From NCBI GenBank assembly GCA_965224735.1, contig OZ245059.1, positions 2,542,001 to 2,606,000 of the forward strand: a DNA stretch of 64,000 nt. The letters run 5' to 3'. The DNA is from Robiginitomaculum_A sp036478535. Lineage in GTDB: Bacteria; Pseudomonadota; Alphaproteobacteria; Caulobacterales; Maricaulaceae. The position numbers were made by a program, and so were the translations under genes. Below are positions 54,996-64,000 of this stretch, piece by piece; the first letter of the stretch is position 1, and the number at the start of each line of letters is the position of its first letter. The notes under the pieces were generated by a model. The model did no database searches, had not been told where the DNA came from, and saw only the letters and a program-made list of their open reading frames with translations.

Positions 54996-56416
54996 TATCT
55001 ACCCCCTATCAACGGAGATAAGCACCCATTTTTGGCTTGTTTTATCGCCTGCTCAAAATTACGAGCCTCAATAATATTGCCTGTTCTTGGTTTAATTTTG
55101 GGGCGGGGAATGGTTTTAGTTTTGCGCACATCCGCTTTGACAAATTGGTTGATGCCAACTCGTAAAATTTCGCCGTTTTCAATTTTTGCATTTCGCTGTT
55201 TTTCCATTTTCTTGACGGTTTTAAAAAACCAATCAAACGCTTTAAACCAGCCGCCACGTGCCTCTATGTTTTGGAAAATATTCCACGATTTTGCGGCTAA
55301 ATTATGGGTGAGACTTTCATGGGTATAACTACCACAGGCTGGGTCTTCTACATGGCCAAGGTGGCTCTCTTCCATTTGCAGGAGTTGGATATTACGCGAA
55401 AGCCTGTGTGCAAATGGGGCTGCTAAATCAGGCACAGTTTCTCCGCCTATATGAGTGAATGGGAGCAGGGTAATTGTGCCAGCCCTGCCGCAAACTGCGC
55501 CAAAACAAGCCGCGTTGAGCCGTAGTAAATTGGCCCACGGATCTTCTTTGGCCATCATGCGCATTGAGCTTATAACATGCAAAGACATGGCCGTATTTTT
55601 TGCGTCAAACTCACGCGCTATTTGGGCCCAGATAAGCTGTGCGGCGCGAAACTTAACAATATTAAAATGCGCATCTTGATCCGCGGCAAGGCGCACATCG
55701 ATCATGGAAAGAGCCGTGTCTATATCGTATTTTTCGAGCAAAACCCGCAAATAAGACACAAGCTGAGCGGCCATAAAGGCAAGCTCTTGAGCCGCGCTCG
55801 CCCCGTCTTCGTGCAGAGCCGCGCCGTTAATGCAAACGGCTTTCCAGTGGGGCGCATTATCATGTGTCCATGCGGCGATGGACATCAGCGTGTCGTTATC
55901 CTTCGGCCCTGGCACATATCCAAGGCTTAGATGAATGTTTTGCACATCAGTATTGTCTTTGAAATATGCCGCAAAAAGAGCCGCTGCGGCATCATTTGGC
56001 GAGGGGGTTATATGGATGGGAATGAGGGTTTCATAAACACCAGACAAGAGCCGTTCTATGTCGGCTATGCTGCGCAAGGCTATACCGCATAGCCCGCTTG
56101 GGTCAATGATAAGCGAGAGCGCGCTGGCCCCGCCTTTAAGGGCGTTCAAAATATCGTGGTTTGCGCCTACAATATCGGGGTGGTCAATCATGGCGCAAAT
56201 ATGCCACGGCCTACCCGCAAGGTGCGGCGTATGCGCTTTGTCAAAGTGTGTTTGTGGCGCTTGGGTAAACAAAGGCCCGCGCTTTATGCCGTCCTCACTC
56301 GTGCGCTCAAGCGTATCAAAATCCGCGCCGCGCAAAGCTTTCTCGGCCATATTCTGCCATTGCGACAAGTCTCCACATTCAAACCCACTGGCTAATTTCA
56401 CTATACCGTCTTGCAT
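54995..56416 (-). CDS. mutA: Methylmalonyl-CoA mutase small subunit
   Basis: 473 residues. Shares the barrel fold (SLHVISSMRMMAKEDPWANL, HVEDPACGSYTHESLT) but lacks the cobalamin-binding DXHXXG block, as expected for the non-catalytic subunit. It is first in the operon with mutB. The pair belongs to propionyl-CoA breakdown from odd-chain fatty acids or branched amino acids; mutase chaperone and epimerase genes are not in the window. Confidence 0.92.
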   Translation of the reverse strand: MQDGIVKLASGFECGDLSQWQNMAEKALRGADFDTLERTSEDGIKRGPLFTQAPQTHFDKAHTPHLAGRPWHICAMIDHPDIVGANHDILNALKGGASALSLIIDPSGLCGIALRSIADIERLLSGVYETLIPIHITPSPNDAAAALFAAYFKDNTDVQNIHLSLGYVPGPKDNDTLMSIAAWTHDNAPHWKAVCINGAALHEDGASAAQELAFMAAQLVSYLRVLLEKYDIDTALSMIDVRLAADQDAHFNIVKFRAAQLIWAQIAREFDAKNTAMSLHVISSMRMMAKEDPWANLLRLNAACFGAVCGRAGTITLLPFTHIGGETVPDLAAPFAHRLSRNIQLLQMEESHLGHVEDPACGSYTHESLTHNLAAKSWNIFQNIEARGGWFKAFDWFFKTVKKMEKQRNAKIENGEILRVGINQFVKADVRKTKTIPRPKIKPRTGNIIEARNFEQAIKQAKNGCLSPLIGGR

Positions 56417-56490
56417 ACTTGTAGAATACCCAAAAAACTCTATATAACCACATGAAAATCATACTAAGGTGATTTAATTTAAGGACTAAG

Positions 56491-57288
56491 ATGGCTAAAG
56501 ATAATCCGAACGCTCCGACGCATGAAACAGTCTTGTGCGTCAAGCATTATACGAACCGTTTGTTTTCATTTAGTATCACGCGGCCTGCCAGTTTTCGCTT
56601 CCGTTCGGGCGAATTTATTATGATCGGCCTTATGGGTGAGGTGAAGGGCAAAGCCAAACCGATTTTACGCGCCTATTCTATCGCCAGCCCAGCCTGGGAT
56701 GACAAGCTCGATTTTTACTCGATCAAAGTGCAAGACGGCCCTCTGACCTCCATGCTCCAGCATATCAGGGAAGGCGACACAGTTATGCTCGGACGAAAAC
56801 CTGTGGGTACCTTGGTTTTAGATGCACTCTTGCCAGGCAAACGCCTGTTTATGCTCTCGACGGGAACGGGCATCGCGCCTTTTGCCAGCCTTATCCGCGA
56901 GCCAGAAGTTTATGAAAATTTCGACCATGTTATTCTCACCCATACCTGCCGCGAAGTAGCCGAACTACAATATGGCATAGAGTTTGTGGAACAGGTATGT
57001 ACGGATCCGCTTGTTGGCGAAATGATTGGTGATAAGCTCCACCATATAACCTCTATCACCCGCGAAGAATACCCGCTTAAAGGCCGTGTTACTGATCTGA
57101 TTGAAAGCGAAGAATTGTTTGACCATGTTCCGGGCGGTAAATTTGATCCAAAAACCGATCGTGTCATGATTTGTGGTTCGATGGCAATGACGCAAGAATT
57201 AAAAGATATGTGCGAAGCGCGCGGCTTTAAAGAAGGCTCAAATTCAAACCCTGCCGATTTCGTCATTGAAAAAGCATTTGTCGGTTAG
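56491..57288 (+). CDS. fpr: Ferredoxin-NADP+ reductase
   Basis: 265 residues, close to the bacterial Fpr length. FAD-binding ILRAYSIASPAWDD (RxYS) near residue 70, the NADP-binding FMLSTGTGIAPFASLIREP near 127, and MICGSMAMTQE near 227. The C-terminal extension DFVIEKAFVG is the type seen in alphaproteobacterial subclass I enzymes. It supplies electrons between NADPH and ferredoxin or flavodoxin. Confidence 0.95.
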   Translation: MAKDNPNAPTHETVLCVKHYTNRLFSFSITRPASFRFRSGEFIMIGLMGEVKGKAKPILRAYSIASPAWDDKLDFYSIKVQDGPLTSMLQHIREGDTVMLGRKPVGTLVLDALLPGKRLFMLSTGTGIAPFASLIREPEVYENFDHVILTHTCREVAELQYGIEFVEQVCTDPLVGEMIGDKLHHITSITREEYPLKGRVTDLIESEELFDHVPGGKFDPKTDRVMICGSMAMTQELKDMCEARGFKEGSNSNPADFVIEKAFVG

Positions 57289-57300
57289 CTAAAGTTGACC

Positions 57301-59712
57301 CTAGCGCAAACCTTGGCGTTGTTGCCGTGTGCGCGGGTCACTGCCAAACCCGCCAAGAGACAGTAGGGAAACACGAATGCCAAAACTATCAGAATTTTCC
57401 AGAAGTCCCAAATTGTTGTTGTCACGCTTATAAATCAACTCAATGCGTGTACAGTCATCATTGTAGATTAATGAGAGCGTTTGCCTGCGCGTTACACCTT
57501 GATCAATATCCCGATAAATCTGGTAACGCGTACTCCAATTATCAATGAGATTTAAGGTAATGCCGCCAGAGACTTCTTCGGTAGGAGCTCGTTTCGTTGC
57601 GCTATTGGCTAGGGTTGGCGCCGTTGCAGAATCGAGCCTATAATAACGCCAATACGTGCTCATATATTTGTTATAAATCGAAAATCCAGTATCTAATCTA
57701 CGAAATGCGTTCTTATCATCATCATAACGCACGCGCGTTTTTGTTGAAAAATGGTTGCCAAGCGTTAACTCAAACATACCGACGATATCAGATTTGTCTT
57801 CGCCAATGCCTGAGTTTGGTTTAAAGGCATGCTTGTCAGTGCCGCTATAATAACTTTGCCCCAAAAATATCTGAGCCCGGTTAACGCTACCCCAATCAGC
57901 TATAAGCGATGCTCCAACATCTGCACGAAACCCTTCTTGCCATATATCATACCCAGTAGATTTGTTTGTGCTCCATAAAAGAGTTTGGTCAAAATCAATA
58001 TCAAGCCCGTCTTGAGCCAATACAACATTTGTATTATCACCCGTTATTCCATTAAAAGAAGCATTTTTACCATCACCTATATTTTGAGTAATTTGGACGC
58101 GCGGCTCTAATATCCAGTTTACCTTTTCTCCTACCTTGAGAAATGGCCAACGTATATCAACGCCCACTTTACCAAGAACACGCGAGAAATTTTTACTTTG
58201 CGCACCATCTGCTTTGAGATTAAAATAATCTATCCTGGCTTGTGCGAATGGTTTTACTTCTATACCTGCAGGTGCTATCCAGTTTTTATACCATTCAAGT
58301 GCCGCAGTGCCGCGTGTGTAATCCGTTCCTAATTGACGTTTTAAAACAGTTGTATCAGCATTAAACTTTAACCGCCCGCCAACAACAGGATCTTTGAAGT
58401 ATTTAGTAATTTCAATTTTTGGCGCAACAACTGGTAAAGTACTATCATTTTCCTGGTAGGAATAAATGCGATGCGGGTTTGCAGGGGTGCGCAAGAGTGA
58501 CGAGCGCAAACTAACATTGCCAAATGCACTTGCTGAATAACGATAATTCTTGCCTTGTCCTACAACAAAAATTTGCTGCATGAGGCGGCGAGAATCGGCT
58601 TGGTAAAGACCAAAGTCGGGTCTAATTTCATCCAAGTCGTAGCGGTCAAGATAATTATCGTCCGTAGCGTAGCCAGCTTCAAAACCCCATTTCCAGTTTT
58701 TATTTATGTCAAATTGTCCATTAATAAACAAATGTGAGCGCCATTTATTTGAACGCAAACTCTCGTCTTCATCGCTAAAGAAATCAAGTGGGTCAAAATT
58801 TTTACCTTTATTGTCAAAAAAATTGGAGTAGGTGGCACTGCCCTCAAGGTTAATTTCACCCGAGAAGAATTTTTTGCGATATTGCGCTTCTAGCAAGGGG
58901 TTAACCTTAGCGTAAATATGAGGCGTTAGTGTAAGTTCGGACGAGGGCGAGAGCGCGAAATAATAAGGCGTACGAATGTTAACCCCTTTATTGCCAGACA
59001 CACCGCCAAACGGGACAAGCCAACCGCTAGCCCTATTGACACTTGGATCGGGGTGCGCAAGGTAAGGCGTATAAAATAAAGGAATACCCTTAAACTCGAA
59101 AACAGCGTCCTTATAACGGATGGATTTCGTTTTTTTGTCTTGGGTGACTTTGCGAGCTTTAAGTTGCCAGCTCGGCTTTTTTGTTTTTCCGTTTTTCACA
59201 CACGCTTTGCAAGCCGTGTAATAGGCATTATAAAGTTCAACGCCGTCTTTTGTTTGGCGCGCGGCAAATGCAGAAGCCAGTTGCCCGCCTGTGGGGAAAC
59301 GGGCTAGAAAATTGGTCGCTGTACCCGCTTCTAGGCTATCGGACAATTCTAATTTATCAGCATATTGTGACGAACCATTAGCGTTGATTAAGATAACATT
59401 GCCTTCGGCATAGACTTGCCCCGTCTTTAGATAATATATGACTTTATCGGCTCTGATCGTTCTGTCTTGATAGCGGCCATCTACTTGCCCAATCGCAGTG
59501 ATAACGTCGTTTTTTTGATCGTTGATCAATTCATTTGCTTCTAAATAAATAATATCAGGGTCACGAAAAGGGCTGTCTTTGGCCAGCTTTAGCTCCGCAT
59601 CTGACTTTACCTTAACGCTAACCTGTGCATTTGCGAACTGGGGCAATAGACATAAAGATGCGCTTAGCAATAGGCTCGCTTTAAAAATTTTGCTAATCAA
59701 TGCCATCTTCAC
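57301..59712 (-). CDS. lptD: LPS-assembly protein LptD
   Basis: 803 residues. Signal peptide SLLLSASLCLLPQFANA, an N-terminal jellyroll OstA domain (residues ~60-150, NDVITAIGQVDGRYQDRTIR), then the beta-barrel with RASGWLVPFGGVSGNKG. It inserts lipopolysaccharide into the outer membrane with LptE. It stands alone here; the surA-pdxA neighbours common elsewhere are not present. A barrel-disulfide cysteine pair (ACKACVKNGK) is visible. Confidence 0.93.
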   Translation of the reverse strand: MKMALISKIFKASLLLSASLCLLPQFANAQVSVKVKSDAELKLAKDSPFRDPDIIYLEANELINDQKNDVITAIGQVDGRYQDRTIRADKVIYYLKTGQVYAEGNVILINANGSSQYADKLELSDSLEAGTATNFLARFPTGGQLASAFAARQTKDGVELYNAYYTACKACVKNGKTKKPSWQLKARKVTQDKKTKSIRYKDAVFEFKGIPLFYTPYLAHPDPSVNRASGWLVPFGGVSGNKGVNIRTPYYFALSPSSELTLTPHIYAKVNPLLEAQYRKKFFSGEINLEGSATYSNFFDNKGKNFDPLDFFSDEDESLRSNKWRSHLFINGQFDINKNWKWGFEAGYATDDNYLDRYDLDEIRPDFGLYQADSRRLMQQIFVVGQGKNYRYSASAFGNVSLRSSLLRTPANPHRIYSYQENDSTLPVVAPKIEITKYFKDPVVGGRLKFNADTTVLKRQLGTDYTRGTAALEWYKNWIAPAGIEVKPFAQARIDYFNLKADGAQSKNFSRVLGKVGVDIRWPFLKVGEKVNWILEPRVQITQNIGDGKNASFNGITGDNTNVVLAQDGLDIDFDQTLLWSTNKSTGYDIWQEGFRADVGASLIADWGSVNRAQIFLGQSYYSGTDKHAFKPNSGIGEDKSDIVGMFELTLGNHFSTKTRVRYDDDKNAFRRLDTGFSIYNKYMSTYWRYYRLDSATAPTLANSATKRAPTEEVSGGITLNLIDNWSTRYQIYRDIDQGVTRRQTLSLIYNDDCTRIELIYKRDNNNLGLLENSDSFGIRVSLLSLGGFGSDPRTRQQRQGLR

Positions 59713-59954
59713 CCATTAGGTTTGTTTATGTATCTTAAATGATGACTTGCATAGCGCGCCATATGGGGCGCGTCTATGGAAAATCAGTGAAAAGTATGGT
59801 TTTTGTATGGAATATTAGAGAAGAAAAATACTGCACCTAGTATCGCCATATTGCGCGTTTTAAGTGTTTTCCAAAACGGATCACTTCGATAGCAGTGCAA
59901 TACTTTAAACGTGCACCTGACAATTACATTAGAAAGGTATATTTATTTTAGGCT

Positions 59955-60413
59955 CTATCCGCGCGCGGGATATCCCGCCCAGCGCTTTACGGCTTTCATG
60001 ACAAGGGAAGATTGTATGCGTGTCACATGAGGCAGGGCGGCGATGGTGCGGCGGTAAATGCGTTCGTACTCGCGCGTATTCTCAGCCGCAACCTTGAGCA
60101 GATAATCCGCGTTCCCCGTCATCAGATAACACTCTAATATTTGCGGGCGAGACAATGCCGCTTTCTCAAATGCGGCGAGAATACTTTCGCTTTGGCTCTC
60201 AAGCGATACCTCCACATAAAACTCGATATTATAGCCAAGTTTTGCCCCGTTCAAACGGGCTTGATAGCCTTTGATATATCCATCCTTTTCCAAAAGCCCA
60301 ATGCGGCGGTGGGCGGCAGATGCAGACAGCCCCACATAAGTTGCAAGATTAGCCACGGATTGACGGCAATCTTCCTGTAACGCAAGAAGTAGTTTTTTAT
60401 CAATTGCATCCAT
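59955..60413 (-). CDS. Lrp/AsnC-family transcriptional regulator
   Basis: 152 residues. An N-terminal helix-turn-helix (LATYVGLSASAAHRRIGLLE, about 22-42) and a C-terminal RAM ligand-binding domain (CYLMTGNADYLLKVAAEN). It is divergent from alanine dehydrogenase with about 135 bases between start codons. An alanine- or leucine-responsive activator of that gene (as AldR/BkdR types) is the obvious inference. Confidence 0.88.
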   Translation of the reverse strand: MDAIDKKLLLALQEDCRQSVANLATYVGLSASAAHRRIGLLEKDGYIKGYQARLNGAKLGYNIEFYVEVSLESQSESILAAFEKAALSRPQILECYLMTGNADYLLKVAAENTREYERIYRRTIAALPHVTRIQSSLVMKAVKRWAGYPARG

Positions 60414-60477
60414 AGTGATATTTTATACTGATAATTACTAAAATAATAGGAAAATATACAAATATATTTCAATTTTC

Positions 60478-60507
60478 ACGCAAAAATGAAGTTTTTTACA
60501 ATTGCGT
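60478..60507. promoter_or_regulatory. Inverted repeat between lrp-like gene and ald
   Basis: ACGCAA (60478-60483) and TTGCGT (60502-60507) flank an AT-rich core in the divergent promoter region. The general layout of a symmetric AT-rich core resembles Lrp-type sites. Confidence 0.45.
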
Positions 60508-60548
60508 AAATGATAGGTATTCAGTCACTACAAACTGCGGAGAAAATT

Positions 60549-61664
60549 ATGCTAATCGGTGTCCCAAAAGAGATTAAAAATCATGAATATCGCGTAGGCC
60601 TCACGCCTGAAAGCGTGGTGGAACTCATCCATGATGGCAATAAAGTTATCGTTGAGAAAAATGCTGGCGCTGGCATTGGTGCGACCGACGCGGATTACCA
60701 CACAGCAGGAGCAAGCATTTCCGCGACTGCAACCAATATTTTCAAGCACGCCGATATGATCGTTAAGGTCAAAGAACCGCAAGCAGGTGAGTGCAAAATG
60801 CTCCGCAAGGGCCAAATCCTTTACACATATCTGCATCTTGCGCCCGATCCGGCTCAAACTAAAGCGCTTTTAAAATCTGGCTGTATTGGCATTGCCTATG
60901 AAACTGTGACCAGCGATAGCGGCGAGCTTCCGCTCCTCAAGCCCATGAGCCAAGTGGCAGGGCGCCTGGCTATTCAAGCGGGGGCAACGGCACTTGAAAA
61001 ATCTCATGGCGGGCGCGGTGTATTACTTGGCGGAGTGCCAGGTGTTGCTCCCGCCAAAGTTGTCGTCATTGGCGGCGGAGTGGTTGGTTTTAACGCAGCA
61101 CAAATGGCCGTAGGTATGCACGCCGATGTAACGATTTTAGACCGCGACCCAGACGTGATGGAAGACCTATCAAACTATTTCAAAGCGTCCGCCAAAGTCG
61201 TGCGCTCGACCCCAACCGTATTGGCCGAGCTTGTTAAAACCGCCGATATGGTTGTCGGCGCCGTGCTAATACCAGGCGCGGCAGCACCAAAACTCGTCAC
61301 CCGCAAAATGCTCAAAACCATGCAAAAGGGCAGTGTTCTTGTGGATGTGGCCATCGATCAAGGCGGCTGTTTTTCCACCTCTAAAGCCACCACCCACGCC
61401 AAGCCAACCTATATCGTCGACAACGTCGTCCACTATTGCGTCGCCAACATGCCTGGCGCTGTGGCTAGAACTAGCACCTATGCCCTAAACGCCGTAACCC
61501 TAACCCACGCCAAAGCCATCGCACGTAAGGGTTGGAAACAAGCACTGAAGGATAACGCACATTTAAAAAATGGCCTTAATGTAGCTGAAGGTAAGTTGAC
61601 ATATGCAGCGGTAGGCAAAGCGCTAAAAATAAAAACCGTCAACGTGAATGAAGTTTTGGGTTAA
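60549..61664 (+). CDS. ald: Alanine dehydrogenase
   Basis: 371 residues from the ATG at 60549, with CGGAGAAA upstream. It oxidises L-alanine to pyruvate and ammonia with NAD+. MLIGVPKEIKNHEYRVGLTP is the conserved start, VKVKEPQ contains the active-site Lys, and VVVIGGGVVGFNAAQMAVG near residue 172 binds NAD. DVAIDQGGCFSTSK is another conserved block. Probably controlled by the divergent Lrp-family regulator; used for alanine catabolism. Confidence 0.97.
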   Translation: MLIGVPKEIKNHEYRVGLTPESVVELIHDGNKVIVEKNAGAGIGATDADYHTAGASISATATNIFKHADMIVKVKEPQAGECKMLRKGQILYTYLHLAPDPAQTKALLKSGCIGIAYETVTSDSGELPLLKPMSQVAGRLAIQAGATALEKSHGGRGVLLGGVPGVAPAKVVVIGGGVVGFNAAQMAVGMHADVTILDRDPDVMEDLSNYFKASAKVVRSTPTVLAELVKTADMVVGAVLIPGAAAPKLVTRKMLKTMQKGSVLVDVAIDQGGCFSTSKATTHAKPTYIVDNVVHYCVANMPGAVARTSTYALNAVTLTHAKAIARKGWKQALKDNAHLKNGLNVAEGKLTYAAVGKALKIKTVNVNEVLG

Positions 61665-61790
61665 CCCAAAACCATCGCCGCCGTTTACGTTGACAATCTC
61701 ATCGTCAAACTTGCCTGCTTTTTGGGCCGCATGGGTGCGGTCTTTGCTTTGCGCTGCATATTCGTCCATGGCTTCGCGTATGGGACTCTC
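61665..61790 (-). pseudogene. Fragment of an acetyl-CoA acetyltransferase (thiolase) gene
   Basis: The minus strand reads REAMDEYAAQSKDRTHAAQK followed by AGKFDDEIVNV, the segment of thiolases usually seen as DEYA-S-RAAAAQAAGRFDDEIVPV. It is about 40 codons, with a TAG just upstream and no start codon or catalytic residues. It then runs on into the end of ald with no clear thiolase features. This is a relic of a lost thiolase gene. Confidence 0.6.
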
Positions 61791-61963
61791 CTAATTATAT
61801 ACAATTAAGTGAGTATGGTAAGTAAGTATGGGGCGCTTTGATGTTTTACCAAGTCCCAATCACGTCACAATTAAGAAAAATATAGATAATCAGTAGTAAA
61901 CCCTTTAAACTTTTGCGCTACAAGGCTAGGGATAATAATAATTTTCGACAGGCAAGTGCATTC

Positions 61964-64000
61964 ATGAGCTATGGGGCTAAAATCATAACACGGATAATCT
62001 CTCTGATTTTTACCGTTTTTCTGGCCACTGCTCATTGCGGATATGCATGGGCGCAAGAGGACAGTGCGGAGTTGGTTATACCACAAATTTCCGAGCAAAG
62101 CCTGCAAGCGGATCGAAAGGAAGTGGAGCAAAATAAGGCGTTGGACGCAGACACGAAAGCGGCTTCACTTGATATTTTCAATAAGGCTTTGGGCCGATTA
62201 AGCGATGCACAAAATGCGCGCACAAATGCGGATATCTATAAGAAACAAAGACTCGAAGCACCAACGGATATAAAGCGCCTAGAGGTCCAGATACTCGAGA
62301 CAAGGAGCGCTTTGGAAGATGCGCAAACTAATCTCTCGCAAATGTTCGCCGATTTATCAGTAGATGAAATACAGCAGCGAATGGTGGCTAAGCGCGGCGA
62401 AATTGTAAGTCTGCGTGCTCGTATGGAGGAGCTACAAGCAGCGGACAAAGCTAATTTAACGCGCCCTGGACTAGCCCGTATAGAGCTTGCCAGTATTCAG
62501 AAGAAAATTGGCGAAATTACCGAGAAAATCCGCGTACAAAAAACGGAAAATTTGACGCCTCTTGATCAAGCCAATAATGCTCTTGCGCTTTCTGTTCTGG
62601 CCGTGCGCCAGCAAGGAAAGCTTTTATTGGATCAAGAAATCATCAGCCTATCGGTCAACCGCTCTGTTTTGATAAAAGAAATTGAATTGACGGATTTAAA
62701 AATACAATTAGCTGAAAAAAATCTAACGGCGTTGCAAATAAAATCTGGCATGGTGCGCTCTATTGAAGCTGAGCAGCGGTTTAAAGAGGCCAAAAGTGTA
62801 TATGAAAGCCTTCAAAATACGCATCCATTGCTAGCAACATATGCGCAAGAAAATATGAATTTGGCGCTAAGTCTGTCTAAAAGCATTGATCTCTCGCCAG
62901 AGGATTTGCCAATGCACGAGACGCAAATCCGTAATCAGCTTGACCAAGTGGAGGTTGATAATAAAGTTGCGGATCAAATTATTTCCAGTGGTAAAGTTAG
63001 CAAAAACTTTGGCGCGCATTTGCGCAAGCTCCGTAAAAAACAACCACAAATCTCCAAAATAAAAGCGCAAATTAAAGACCGTAGCCAAGCCTATGAAGAT
63101 GCTTTGTTTCAGCGCATCGTCAACCGTGAGGCCTTGCAAAGTTTTTCTGGCACGACTTTAAATGTTGCCTATGAGAAAGCAAATTTTGATACTGGCAAGG
63201 TGCCTAGCCCGCCGCTTTCGGAGGAATACGTGCAAATTTTGCGCTCGCTTTATGAAGCCAGACGCGAGCTTTTGAGTGTTCTGGCCTCTGCGACAGATCT
63301 GAAATCTCGCCGCCTTGAAAAAGTCAATAGCGAGCAAACAAAGCTATTGGAGAAGGTTAAATCATTGTGCGAGATATTGGATGGCCGTTTGTTATGGCTG
63401 CCAAGCACAGAGCCTACCGGGTTAAAATGGCCCCGCAAAGTGGTGAGTGGAATTGGCACCGTTTTTAGCGGCGCAGGCATAAAAATAGCGACTAGCACAT
63501 TTGGTAATGAAATTAACCAAAATTTGTTTTTTGTGCTTTTTACAATAGTTATTGGCGCTAGTTTTATTATACTTCGTAGGCGCCTAAAGCCTGTAATGGC
63601 GGAAATGAATAAACAGGTAGGGCGCGTGCAAGAAGATGGATATCTGCTCACGCCTGTCGCCATTATATATGGACTACTAAAAGCTGCCCCTTGGGCCTTG
63701 GGGCTCATGTTTATCGCATTCATATTTGCTATTGCGCCCCATACATCTATTGGTTTGCCCTCAATTGTGCGCACATTTATGGTTTTATCCGCGCTTATTT
63801 TGATTCTGACGACAATGCGGGCATGGAGCGAAAAGGGGGCTTTATTTGATCTGCATTACCGTGTGGATTGGGAATTGCGCCGCCGCCTTATTAAGCACAT
63901 TCCTTGGCTTTTGGTTGCGCAGTTTATCAGCGTTATTTTGATTGGGATTACGGGGAATAATCTAGATTATGATACGGGTGTTTCGGCGCTGGGCGTGCTT
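61964..64000 (+). CDS. Large MscK/KefA-like mechanosensitive channel, 3' truncated by window edge
   Basis: The frame opens at the ATG at 61964 and is open to the last base (about 679 codons, no stop). A signal peptide ends near GYAWAQ. Residues ~30-480 are a long coiled-coil periplasmic region (RLEVQILETRSALEDAQ), ending in GRLLWLPSTEPTGLKW, the block typical of the MscK N-terminal domain. At least four transmembrane segments start around residue 525 (NLFFVLFTIVIGASFIILRR). The MscS pore and beta domain would be beyond the window. It protects against osmotic downshock. Confidence 0.8.
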   Translation, partial: MSYGAKIITRIISLIFTVFLATAHCGYAWAQEDSAELVIPQISEQSLQADRKEVEQNKALDADTKAASLDIFNKALGRLSDAQNARTNADIYKKQRLEAPTDIKRLEVQILETRSALEDAQTNLSQMFADLSVDEIQQRMVAKRGEIVSLRARMEELQAADKANLTRPGLARIELASIQKKIGEITEKIRVQKTENLTPLDQANNALALSVLAVRQQGKLLLDQEIISLSVNRSVLIKEIELTDLKIQLAEKNLTALQIKSGMVRSIEAEQRFKEAKSVYESLQNTHPLLATYAQENMNLALSLSKSIDLSPEDLPMHETQIRNQLDQVEVDNKVADQIISSGKVSKNFGAHLRKLRKKQPQISKIKAQIKDRSQAYEDALFQRIVNREALQSFSGTTLNVAYEKANFDTGKVPSPPLSEEYVQILRSLYEARRELLSVLASATDLKSRRLEKVNSEQTKLLEKVKSLCEILDGRLLWLPSTEPTGLKWPRKVVSGIGTVFSGAGIKIATSTFGNEINQNLFFVLFTIVIGASFIILRRRLKPVMAEMNKQVGRVQEDGYLLTPVAIIYGLLKAAPWALGLMFIAFIFAIAPHTSIGLPSIVRTFMVLSALILILTTMRAWSEKGALFDLHYRVDWELRRRLIKHIPWLLVAQFISVILIGITGNNLDYDTGVSALGVL

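Noticed and set aside
59750..59775. CGCGCC/GGCGCG stem upstream of lptD as a terminator for the Lrp-type gene
   Set aside because: Only six pairs and no T-tract on the relevant strand.
1..64000. CRISPR array, tRNA, rRNA
   Set aside because: No regularly spaced repeats and no recognisable tRNA or rRNA sequence were found by reading; a tRNAscan or Rfam search would be needed to exclude them fully.

Overview
The window looks like one chromosome segment of an alphaproteobacterium, probably a marine Hyphomonadaceae or other Caulobacterales-like lineage. The evidence is a CckA-type hybrid histidine kinase near recA-alaS, a GAAC-N7-GAAC SOS box upstream of recA, a DksA with only one of its zinc cysteines, DUF2849/DUF2274/DUF736 proteins, and a suite of exported metallopeptidases. 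Base composition is moderate. No rRNA, tRNA or CRISPR array was recognised.

Region 1 (1 to about 17.4 kb) is a decayed integrative/conjugative element. It carries a two-gene cassette (GNAT/PUA-like protein plus a small P-loop kinase), then a trb-type mating-pair-formation operon (virD4/traG, RHH protein, a short hypothetical, trbB-C-D-E-J-L-F-G-I, DUF2274, DUF736), an AbiEi/AbiEii toxin-antitoxin pair and a ParD-like antitoxin. Two near-identical IS5-family insertions, each flanked by a CTAG duplication, interrupt virD4 and the ParD-like gene. Removing the first one and one CTAG restores the virD4 frame exactly. No relaxase or integrase lies inside the window.

Region 2 (17.4 to 24.7 kb) is a sulfur-assimilation operon (cysG, DUF2849, cysI, and a DUF934-CysH fusion). 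It diverges from an XRE-cupin regulator, with a perfect 20-bp palindrome between them. A small membrane protein and a membrane glycosyltransferase follow.

Region 3 (24.7 to 42.2 kb) is mostly housekeeping: lepA, rlmN, DUF817, alaS, recA, cckA and dksA. It also holds an orphan phage-type lysis cassette (holin-lysozyme fusion, inner-membrane spanin, embedded outer-membrane spanin lipoprotein). Directly behind alaS lies a glyoxalase-like (VOC) gene that appears to start at an AUU codon. Tandem DUF885 lipoproteins precede dksA.

Region 4 (42.2 to 64 kb) holds a MoxR ATPase without its usual VWA partner, a DUF1704 peptidase, two M28 peptidase lipoproteins, two glycosyltransferases, an M1 peptidase, both methylmalonyl-CoA mutase subunits, a ferredoxin-NADP reductase, lptD, an Lrp-type regulator divergent from alanine dehydrogenase, a thiolase remnant, and the 5' part of a large MscK-like mechanosensitive channel that runs off the window. 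Together these suggest a heterotroph feeding on peptides and amino acids.
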